Shown here: positions 50,666 through 61,200 of the stretch, one piece after another
Position numbering within the stretch: the stretch's first letter is position 1
Layout: each line of letters starts with the position of its first letter
DNA from: Diploscapter coronatus
Lineage: Eukaryota; Nematoda; Chromadorea; Rhabditida; Rhabditidae
NCBI GenBank assembly: GCA_964036155.1
Contig: OZ038423.1
Span: 58,605,249 to 58,669,248 of the forward strand
Direction of reading: 5' to 3'
Length of the DNA stretch: 64,000 nucleotides
Made by a program: the position numbers and the translations under genes
The notes under the pieces: model-generated
Seen by the model: only the letters and a program-made list of their open reading frames with translations
The model's database searches: none
What the model was told of the DNA's origin: nothing

Positions 50666-50769
50666 TTCAGTTGAGAGTATTGCGACCTAAAAAGTCGATG
50701 ATTTATTCTTCGAATTTTTGGCAATTGGAATTTTGAGATAAATTTTTATAATTTTCCTATAGAGATATC

Positions 50770-51603
50770 AAGATCAATCAAAAAGGAACAGTAGAAAGAA
50801 GTCGAATCGAGGAACCAAATAGAATCGAAGGATCACATTAGAGAAGTACCAGAACAGTATGTGAGAAGTAGAAGAAGAAGCCTCGCTTCCTTTTATACAG
50901 AATTAGGGAGAACTTTTGTCAAGCGAAAATAAACTAGAGGGGGTAGGTCGCACGAGCGAATTCATAATTATGATACCAGGTCGCATTAATAGAAATTTGG
51001 TTAATTACAAGCTACAGAGAAACATTTGTTAAGAAAATATACTGGGGGTAGATCGCAAGGGCTTTCTGGTGATCTCCCTTTCTAGGACTGCTTTTATATG
51101 ATTGGAAGAGATAGAGAGAGAAGCAGAACCTGCCAGGAGGCAGATACGTCAGATCTTTACTGACGGAAAAAGAATCAAAAGGATAAATGAATCAATGAAT
51201 TTCGATAAAATGGCCTACTTTCCATAGTGAAGGAGGTGATTTACTGAAACTTAGGAGTTATTAGACCAAGGATAATTACTTTTGACGTAATTTCCAGCAC
51301 TTAATTACCCTTGATCTAATTAGTTTAATTGGCCACTTTGCAAAAATATCTATTACTTTTGCACGGTATACTGTAAATATTAATTTTGCGATTTTTAGAG
51401 TAATGATTTTCGATTTGTGCAGGAATGGTAAAAATTAGAAATTGTTAGGCTTGGTCTCGCTTCACGTTGACAAAAACTCCGAATGTTCTCAATTTCCAGC
51501 AATTTTTCGTTGGAGACATACTTTTCGGTGGAAGTCCTTTTGAGACACTAATTCGACTCTATGATTCGTAAAAATCCGTCTTATTCGAAATGAGATAATC
51601 TCA
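50770..51603. other. Intergenic, nothing recognised
   Basis: AT-rich sequence upstream of lectin copy B. No exon chain, RNA gene or clear repeat was seen. Confidence 0.4.
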
Positions 51604-52345
51604 CTATTCCTGAGAGTGGAAGCTTGCTGACGTGGCACCCGGTGGACCATCTCGTTGACAGACGAAGGCACCAAATTCATCGACGGTATAGTAGAGGCCG
51701 CCTCTGCCAAGGGTCTGAAATTCTGTATCTTGATAAACTGGGGCGAAACGTCTATCATGACTTTCATCCAAGTTTTCGATTTTGCAGAAACTTGTGGAGG
51801 CTATAAGTGAATGTGGGTGAAGATAGCATGAAAACAAACCGAAAATTTCAAACCTATCCCATAACAGGTCACTATCAAAAGGGTAGTAGATCCATGAGTT
51901 GCCCCATATGTTAGTCTGAAATTTATATGGATTGAGTTAATATTGGAGGTTTATTCAGCCGAAAAATGCTAAATATCATAGAGTCAGTCTAATTCAATTA
52001 TTGTGAGATATGATGTTAACACAAAACATAAAATATTAACTGCGCAGGAAGGATCAGAATTAAAGACTTATAAGACCGGTTTCTCTGTCTGATTGAAATT
52101 TCATTAGCGATGAGTAATTTTTTCTTATCCATTGCGTCTTATACCTCTGGGGCAGGCGTGGGTCGCGTCTGGAGAGATTTAAGGGGAAGTAGTTGGGTCT
52201 GAAGATGGTATGGTAACAGACTTGATTCCACAAGATGGTTTTATTTCAGCAGTTGTAGCTTCAGGAAGCAGCGTTCCATCTGAAGATTCATCTGTACTTG
52301 GTCCAGAAATCAACGTGGAATCTAGTTCTGATAACGTTCGCTCAC
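51604..52345 (-). CDS. Putative Ser/Thr-rich secreted gene, exon structure unresolved
   Basis: Exon-like blocks with splice sites lie at about 52345-52220, 52198-52145, 51915-51854 and 51800-51604 on the minus strand. The first encodes a Ser/Thr/Pro-rich stretch (SELDSTLISGPSTDESSDG and PEATTAEIKPSC), like the linkers of the neighbouring lectins. The last frame encodes GLYYTVDEFGAFVCQRDGPP and ends at a TAG. Two alternative phase-consistent chains exist: one ends early in SLHKFLQNRKLG, the other reads the 51800-51604 block. No start codon is assigned. It could be a diverged lectin relative or a pseudogene. Confidence 0.35.
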
Positions 52346-52659
52346 TGAAAGTGATTAACGGTTGCTAAGAGAAGTTATTCAAGACTCTTTAAAGATTTGA
52401 CAAGTTGAGGAGATAAATGATATGATGCTCGGAGAGATTTGCCCGCTTAAAAATGGGGGGCTCCGCGCATAATCTGCGCTTTGGCCGCTTTCCTCTCATA
52501 TTTCGCCCAAATTCTGCTTCCATTTCGTTCGTAATATTTCTCAACGTCACAGAAATAGCATTTTAAAATGTGAGAATGAAGAAGACTTGATCATTGTCAT
52601 AACGCGGTCAGAGATCACCAAAGCAGACGCCTTCTTCGCAGTGAAAGTGATGCAGACAC

Positions 52660-53400
52660 GCAATGCCAGTTGGAGAGCATTGAAAAAGAGACGACGGAAA
52701 GACATCAACGAAAGTCTCTTAATCGATTATCAGAATGGAAGCCATCATCAGGCGACTAATTGGGGAGAGATTTATAGAAGAAAAAATAAGAAACAGTGAG
52801 AGATTTTGTCTGCATGTCTTTCAAAGAACTTATCCCAGCTAATCTTATTTCACTATGCTTCAGCATATCATGGTGATGAGAGGGCATTGATATCCAGTTA
52901 GAGATAGTCTGACTATGAGAAGGAGAAAAATCCACCGACTAATGAAGAAAAGAAAAATGAACCAGAACCAGAACGATAAAGGTCGATATCGCGGGCTATT
53001 TGAATTCTTTGGGATGAATGTCAAATTGAGGGATCTTTTCGTTTCACGCAATCAGGTTGATTAACGAAAGAAATTGACTCCGACCACTTTTGCAGAACCA
53101 TGCGGGAGGATTACAATAATTCATTTTCCTCGTCATTTTTTAGGAAAAATTGATTCTCTTCGTAGATTTCAGCAAAAATTTTTGTAGTTTATTAAATGAT
53201 TACTTTAGTTTTTAGAAAAATAAACAACTATTTTTCCAAGAAAAAGACTAGCCAAATTTCTTAGGAATTTTGGCATTCCTTTTGCCGCTTCTTGAGCAGA
53301 GGGTGTCGGAGATCTAGAACGATAGGAAACAATTTTTGGAAAAAAAGAAATAGCAACAATAATCAACAAAACCTTTGTTGAACGACGCACACCCTCTATT
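52660..53400. repeat. Third, partial copy of the duplicated block
   Basis: 52660-53260 matches about 46280-46830 over long strings (gggagagatttatagaagaa, tgcttcagcatatcatggtg, ccaccactttt-type variants). Its right part matches 38637-38960. The lectin gene is absent from this copy, so it is a truncated unit of the tandem array. Confidence 0.75.
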
Positions 53401-54390
53401 TTTCTATATCAGAATATCTTTATGACGCTCTTCAATTAGACTGGACTATTGTATTGATTCAGATTTAGGAGATAATCATGTTGAAAGATTTAGGTTTGCT
53501 AATGCATGGTTAACAGTTACAAATTTTACAAGATTTTCCAACATTTATTTCTGCCAGAAAACGAAAGAATGGAAGCAGTCAGACAAACCAGAAAAGTTCA
53601 ACGAATTTTACTCGATCACCGTGAGTTAGATAAATTGTTTTGGAAAAATGAGATAACTGGGATTTAGAGATGGTTAAAATTTGAATAACAAGATAAATAG
53701 ATAATTGAGTGGGGGTTCATTGTAAAACTAATTTCCTACGAATTCCTTTAATCAGCTTCAACCCAAAAGCTAGAGTATTCTGATAAAGAACACTTCTACT
53801 GAAAAAAGATACTGTACTTCTAACAACCGTTTTCTTCAAACTTTTATTACGCTAGGATAGAGAACTAGTAAACCAGTCCCTAATGAAATGTTTACATGAC
53901 AAGTAATGGGATGTAGCTCATTCATAATAAACCGTTTTTTTCTTCAAAAGAAAATTATCAATGGCCATTTTTGCGAAGAACGAAAATAAAGGAAAATGGA
54001 TAATATCTCATCAATCAAAGAAATCGAGAAAAAGCTCAAAAAACCCATCGAAAATGGAATTGCAACCCGTGCTGCACTCGTTTTCCGCCTACTTCCTGCC
54101 AGTCATGAACGCTTCCAAATCATCCCAGTCGTCGTCCTGAAGCTATGGAGGTCATTTTAGCACATCTTTAGAATTTTCAATTTCACAAATCAACACTGAA
54201 CACAGACCCAGACAGAGATTAAGCCATCTCCTCTGTGCGTACCCCCTCCTCCTATTAATCAATTTTCTTTCTAGCAAATTTTTGTCCTGCGCATCCCCTT
54301 CCCTATATTTTGTTCGTTTTGACTGAATGTCTGAGAATGAATCTCGTTTCTAGAGAAACCATATAATGCGATACTTTATGAATTGACCCT
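53401..54390. other. Intergenic with isolated exon-like pieces
   Basis: At 53558-53620 (+) a block flanked by ctgccag and gtgagt reads TKEWKQSDKPEKFNEFYSIT, reminiscent of an FN3 strand segment but without neighbours. At 53998-54168 (+) an ATG frame of about 55 codons (MDNISSIKEIEKKLKKP) is open to a TAG. Neither has enough support to call a gene. Confidence 0.35.
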
Positions 54391-54624
54391 CTATTGTAAT
54401 TCCCACCCGTTTTCTTTCTTCTTTCCCATGCTATTTTCCACAAACGAGGATGGAGGAGCTAGAGTGAGTCTATAAATTGTCAAAGGTTGCCAATTGACCT
54501 GCTCTCCATCGGCATTTTTGCCCGGATAGACTATGGGTCTGTAGGCGGGGCCGCTGTAGATGTCCTCCGTGTGCGTGAAAACGTACGGGTTCGGCTTCAG
54601 AATTGGCGATTTCGGCTTTTCGGG
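54391..54624 (-). CDS. Orphan terminal exon, unknown protein
   Basis: After a cgttttcag acceptor, a 77-codon frame reads PEKPKSPILKPNPYVFTHTE, then YSGPAYRPIVYPGK and WQPLTIYRLTLAPPSSF, to a TAA. There is no upstream ATG, so it must be spliced from something to the right on the minus strand. The nearest candidate is the large gene ending at 55255, whose stop codon overlaps a GTGTAA donor-like site; its phase would join to a different (also open) frame. It is either an alternative last exon or part of an unrecognised gene. Function unknown. Confidence 0.45.
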   Translation of the reverse strand, partial: PEKPKSPILKPNPYVFTHTEDIYSGPAYRPIVYPGKNADGEQVNWQPLTIYRLTLAPPSSFVENSMGKKKENGWELQ

Positions 54625-54740
54625 CACGCTGAAAACGAAACTAATTTTCCTTGAAACTCATCAGACTCCTGAATCGAGAAAACTTGAAAGTTTCTGATAT
54701 TCATTTGCAGAGATGTCAACAGGTAAGGTATAAGCGACAA

Positions 54741-55140
54741 CAGCTATATGACGGGCTGACGGACCGCATTTTACTAAATGGCATCCTGCATTGTTATATG
54801 GCAGATTCCTTTCTTTTTTCTAAATAAATGACGGGCTCTTTCTTTTCCAAATGCTATTGTTATCTTCATTTCTAGTTCTTTTTCAGCTTTTGCATCACTT
54901 TCAAGTAATCTTCCAATTAGACACTTCCATTCACACCCAATGCAACATTTTGATACCTGAAAACTAAAATGTTCAAGAACTCTTGAAAAAAGCAAGAAAG
55001 GTGAAAAATAGCGTGAAAATGACGCGAAGAACTGAAAAGAACGAGTCCGTCATTTAGCTAGAAAAAAAAAGAAATCCACCATATGACAGAATGCAGGGTG
55101 TCATTTAGTAAAATGCGATCCGTCATATAAAAACTGCTGG
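54741..55140. repeat. Long inverted-repeat (foldback) element
   Basis: The arms are about 105 bases each. The left arm includes gaccgcattttactaaatgg and aaataaatgacgggctcttt. The right arm includes the complementary tcatttagtaaaatgcgatc and gagtccgtcatttagctaga. The spacer is about 180 bases. It lies between the orphan exon at 54391-54624 and the stop of the large zinc-finger gene. Most simply a MITE. Confidence 0.7.
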
Positions 55141-55254
55141 CACAAGTACGATTTTCGATACCTTTTGACATCCCTATTCATTTGATATTTTAAAAAGTAA
55201 GAGAATTTTATTTTTTACGTTTTTTCTTTTCCTTTTTCTAGAAGAATAAAAATG

Positions 55255-58200
55255 TTACACGAGCGCAGAAGGAAGATGGACTTGCGAATGGCCTTGCTGG
55301 TGTGTCTGTCGTGTCTGCTGGATCTGTTGCGGATGGACGTAGGAAGTGGACATGCTGGCCTGGTAACCGCCGCCCTGCTGAGGCATGGACTGCATCGACT
55401 GCACTGACTGTGTGAGTTGTTGCTGCTGCTGCTGATATTGACTATATGATGACTGCTGCTGGTACGTCTGCATTTGAGGCTGTTGGTGGGTTTGCTGAAA
55501 TATTCTAATTTTTAGAAGAGTACATCTTTTGGCTCCCTCTAATTCCCACCCTCCTTTTTCCTGCTGTTTTCCAAAAGAAGGTGGGGAACTACAGTGAACC
55601 ATTTTTCCTTCAAGAATTCTAAACGAGAAGATGGAGGATAAGATTTTTTCCTTGGAAAAATTAATTCTTGTAAAATTGTTTGATCTCTGAGGAAACTTTG
55701 TATCTTTTGTACCTGGTGAAATTGCTGTTGCTGCTGAGTGTGCTGAGTGCTGCCTATGTACGTATTGGCAGTGCTGCCTCCTATAGATGCAGTGTAGAGC
55801 TGAGAAGAGTTGGAAGTGGAAGGGAGTTGCTGGTAGGTGGACACATTCGACATATTCGACACATTGGCAGAAGAAGGGGGCATTTGCTGCTGCTGCACTT
55901 GTCGGTACACGCCTTGCGAGTTGTAAGGAGCGGGGAAGGATGGGGCTGCAACTCGCAATTGTTTTTCAGAAACTTGAATTTTCCAAATTCGAAGCTGATT
56001 CTTATGGCTCCCTATATAACTGGTTTACCGTGACCACTGTTGGTAAAATTCATCAGACTTTAGGGCTAAGAAGTATAGGGAAGAGAAAAATAACTAGCGA
56101 ATTTTACAAATGGTGGACATGGTCAGGTCAACTGGCGAATTATACAGGAGACCGATTTTCATTTCAACGAAAAGAATAACAAATCTCCCACCAGTCTGTG
56201 TAGGCGCAACGGAGATGCCGAATTGCTGTAGATTGATCTGCGGGATTTGTTGCTGAGCAGCCGTGTGGGCGGGCTGCAGTCCTTGCAAGGAACGCAGCTC
56301 GTCATTGAGGAACCGCATCAGATCGTCCACAGTCGCCACGCCAATTGTAGTCGGCGCCACGCCGAACTCACGGAACATCTGTATTAGGCGCTCGGGACTG
56401 ATCACTGCAAAAATGATGAACTCTTTTGACAATTATTGATTTTTTTAAACAAGAAAACGGCATTATCTGAGATGAACGTTTGCATCGAAAAGGGGGGATG
56501 CATCGACGCTGAAGGAAAATATAAGAGAGTACAGAGACGCAGAGGCTCATAGTTAAGGCTCACGAGTGTCCCTTTCCTCCTCCCTTTGAAAACGTTCATC
56601 TCGTAGATAATAGAGTACTTGCATTTCATTTTTATGTTTCATACACAATTTCAAAATGTGATTTTTATTTAAATTTCTCCTACCATATCCCTTAGTCTTC
56701 TCTTGATCGATGGCGACAGTCAGTCCAAGCAGCTTCCTGAGTCTGACACTCTTCTCCTCGGCCATTTTCTTCTGCACTTGAGCAATCGACTCTGATAGAG
56801 AACTGCTTCCAGGGTATTGCTGCTGTTGCGACTGTGAGTGAGACTGCTGAGTGGCCTGAGTGATGGGGGCAGAGGCTTCTTGTCTGATTTGAGGAGCCCG
56901 TTGCGGTTGAATCTGAAAAATAAAATTTTACTTTTCATCAACGAAAAAAATCTTTCATTTCAAAAACTAAATTGAAGAAAATTTTAAATTCCCGATTTTA
57001 CGCTAATTTTTTACAAATTTACCTGACTAGCGCTCTGCTGCTGCTGCATGCTGCCTGTCGTCTGCCTGTATCTGTCATCCTTATCTCTGGGCTCTCTGTC
57101 CCTGTCTCTGCTTCTTTCATCTCTGCTTCTGCCTCGATCCTCTCTGTCTCTGCCTCTCTCGTCACGATCCCTCTCCACCCTGTCCGTTCTTCCACTCTGC
57201 TGAGACTGCATGTTCCGTCCAGCCATCTGCTGGACTTGCTGCATGGGTTGTTGTTGCTGGGTCGGCTGAAATCATATTCATATGACAAATCACAAATAAC
57301 ATGATCTTCGACAGAATGTCATTGAAAACATGTCAGATTTCTTCATCTATTCAATGCTTTCTGGCCTTTTCCTAAACGCCCTAGCTAAAATTAACCAAAA
57401 TATCCGTCTGCAAATACAGGAAGCGATATTTTCTATGCTTTTTCATTGTTGAACAACTGATGAATCTCGCACCTGGACTTGCTGAATTGGCTGTTGCAAT
57501 TGCCGTGGTTGTTGACTGATCTGACTGACTTGCTCCATTTGCCCTGTTCCAGCTGCCGGCTTGGTGGCAAAATTGCGAAGATTGGCGATATTCGCTGCGA
57601 ACGAAGCCAGGGGATCAGAGGCGGGTTTCTGAAAAAACTCATTTCACTTTCAAATTATCAAAATTTGTTTCATACATAATTTTGAGATTTTAAAATAATT
57701 TCCATTAACGAATTTTTAAACCTGCGGAGAAGCAGTGGTTCTCATAGAGAGTCGGGGGTCTTGCAGGCCGGCAGCGATCGTCTTCGCGGGGGCGCTCGAA
57801 GCAGGGATGAACTTGTTGGATGAGGAATCCCATCTGCAAAATTTCAAAGTTATTTTGGCCGAATTTCTCAAATTCGTCGTTTGTTCTTTAAAAGTTGGAC
57901 AAATTCTCGAAAATTTCAGATTTCAAGTTTTCTAAGAAGAAATTCCAGTTCAGAATATTCCAATTTTGATTCATATTTTTTAAACTTTATCTCTTTACCT
58001 TCCATCTCCAAGCGCTCCCAATCCAGTGGGCGGGAATTTGACGTCAGCGGCGGTGCCTTGTGGAGCAGTCATAATCGAGGGCACTGTAGGCGCAGGCGCA
58101 CTCGCCTTCTTCCTGTCTGCATCTCTGTCCCTTTCCTTTCTGCTGCTTCTGTCTCGACTGCGAGAACTAGAACGGGAGCGTCGACGATACGAGCGACGGG

Positions 58201-61200
58201 GCGATCTGGGAAACGTATTATTGTATTTTCAATGCAAGATCTGTAATTGTTGCACTTTCGGGAAAAGTTTTTCATAATAGAATAAGAGACGGGTGAAAAA
58301 GAAGGGAAACTTGGACGAATTTTTTCAAGAAAAGTAAATTTTCTAAATTCTCCTTTTCAAAAGATGAGTTTTGAAATGATTTTCATTTTCTAATTCTAGT
58401 TTTTAAAACTAAATCTTAGAAACCTGGATCGGGATCTCCTCTCCCTGCTTCTGCTTCGGGTTCTGCTCCTGGAGCGTCTCGATCTGCTGTTGTACGGGGA
58501 CCTTGACCTGCTTCTTCTTCTTCTCTTGCTCGTTCTGGACGGGGAGCGGGAACTCGATCGCTTCCGAGAGTGACGCGATGGGGACTTTCCGAACAGCGCA
58601 GAGCGGTCCACTCTGGGGGTGGCTGAAAGTGTATTCTTCAAAAATTTTTATTCGAATTTTTTTTTTTCGAAGAAAAGATGGAAACTTTCTTTTTGCAAAA
58701 GATTCATGGTTTTCAATTCTATCACATTTTTTAAGGTTTATTTAAATTTTGCCAATTTTCTTACCATATCCAAGCCATTCATAGGCAATGTTATCAATGA
58801 ATTCAGGACAGTACTTGATGATGACCGCTTTGTCAATGAGCGTGCGGAAACGCTGGGAGACTGTGTCCTGGCGGGTTTGCTGAAGATTGCATTTCATTTC
58901 TTTCCATTCATTTTCTTCAAATTTCTCATTAAAAAACTCGACATGCAGAAAAAGCAGTGCCATATTGAGAGAGAAAGAGCATGTCCTTCTCCCATCTCTC
59001 TCTCGAAAAGGTGCATTATTCTTCTGCGGGTTAAATTTTTGGAAACAATTTTTTGGTCTTCTGTATTCCACACCCTCTTTTTCTTCTCTCCTATTCTCCT
59101 CAAAAAGTGGGTGTGGTATACAAAAGGACAAATGTTTTATCCTCACCTGCTGGATGGTCTGACAGAATTGTTGCAGCGTGACTCTCTTCATCGCCGCGTT
59201 GTCTTCGCGCGTCACTTGGTCGTGCAGATAGCGGTGATTCTTCAGCTGAAAATCAAATTATCGCTTTTCCTTCCTCCTTCGAAATTAAATTTCTGATAGA
59301 AATATTTGCATTTTCGATCCAAAAAAGAAAGGATATTTTGTGAGCAGAGATTTTTTCATTTCTTAAAATTCATTTCCTACCAGAAAAGTAAGCTGATGAT
59401 CCTCTGAGGCGAGGTGTTCGATCATGTTCTGGAAAGTGTCCCAAACACGACACTCCACGCAGTACATCGTGTCCAACTCGGGCAGATCCACACACACAAT
59501 CTGAAAATCAAAGAATTTTTTTAAATGATTCTTTTAGAAAATAATATTTCTGCAAATTGATAATATCATTTTTCCACGTCAATTTTATAATTTTTTAAAA
59601 TAAATTTTTTACCTCATAAAGATTCTCGATGCCAACTGCCCCCTTGGTCTTGAGCGCTTTCTTGTTGAACTGCATTGGCAACTCCCCAGTCGGCGTCTTT
59701 TCAAAGCCGTTCTTCAAAACTGAAACAAGCAAAATTTATCATCTGCGCTTCGCGATTTGACCTATTCGCTCTCTGGAATAGATTTGCTCAAAAATCCATT
59801 CAAATCTTGTGTTCATTGCACACGTTCTTATTCGGCGACTTTCAACCAACCTATTTCTTGTCCACTTAGGACAATTACTCCTCTCTAGAAGTCAATAGCC
59901 TTGGATTTCATGAGAATTCGTTCAAATTTTTATTCCAAATCTAACATTCTTGCGTTAGTTGATCAAGTTGTTGACCGCTTGTCAATCTTCATTCTAGTTG
60001 TTGGAGAAAGAAAGGCAAACAAATCATCTTACCGAAGAAAAATCCATCCAATTGTTGGCAAGAATCAAAAGTAACGAGGGAAGAGAAAGAACTCACGCAT
60101 TTTCTCCAATTCAGTCCTGTTCTTGAGCATCATGATGGTTGGGTCGGGTTTTCGCATGGAAAGGGAGACTCTCTTGACGGGCCACATGACCTCCGGTGCA
60201 ATGTCCGGCCTGCCGATGACCTTCTCCTCGGGTTCCTCCTTGTTTCTGCTCGGCGAGGGAGAGGCACTCTTCACGCTGTCGTCGTCGGACTCGCTCATGG
60301 GCACTTCGTCCCCGTCCTTCGTCGGGTACTGCGGAATCCTCTCGATTCTGGGCACGTAGTTCGAGAAGTGCGGCTTCGGGTCGAAGTGGAGTTCCTGCCG
60401 CTGCTGCGGGGGCTGCGCCTGATTGTGAGCCTGACTGGTTGAGGGCAGAGAGGACAGAGTCGCTGCAGAGACGGGTGGCGGCACTGGCTGGAAGGAAAGG
60501 GACGCAGAGGAGACGACAGGCTGAGTCAGACCCCACCCGGGAGGCGGCACGTTGAATCCACTCGCAGGCACTGCAGGCTGCTGCAACGGAATGGGTGTCG
60601 GCGCGAGCCCGAATGAACCCGGATTCCCCATTCTAGAAAAATATTCTAAATTTGTGATTTTCACGTTTTAATATTCCGATTCAAAACATTTTAGAGCAGA
60701 TATTGCTGTTTCTGGTAAATCTACCTGAGCAACTGGTGCGGGGCGAGGATGCCTGGAGCGGGAAGATTCTGGTGTTGCGGCTGGACTTGAGGCACAACGG
60801 GCTGAGCCAGGGTCGGTTGAACCAGAGTGGGTTGCACGAATTGCTGCATCCCGGCTTGAATCTGCTGCTGCACGACGGGCTGAGCGAGTTGTGGCTGGAC
60901 GAGCTGAGGCTGAGTGGGAGGGGGGACGCCGAAGTTGATGCCCACCGGCTGCTGCTGCTGGGACATGCCCCAGATGGGAGTCTGAAAGGGAGGGGGCTGG
61001 TTGATTTGATTCATTTGAGGCATAGGTGCGGCGGGAGCGATGGAAGGAGGAGGCATTGATGTGATGGGGAGTTGCATCACTGTGAGTGGAGGCAGGGAAG
61101 TGGGCGGCAGACTCGGAGGGGGCTGCGAGAGGTTGGGCACCATTGCGGATGACGCTGCCAGGTTCTTCTGCTGCATGTCGAGTTCGGCCTGTAACCATTT

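Larger units (their letters stand above)
46617..50760. repeat. Segmental duplication, copy B (contains lectin-like gene B)
   Basis: Co-linear with 38637-44390. It is shorter because it lacks the 1.2 kb intronic segment and several smaller pieces of copy A. It carries its own Thr-codon expansion at 50156-50260. Confidence 0.8.
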
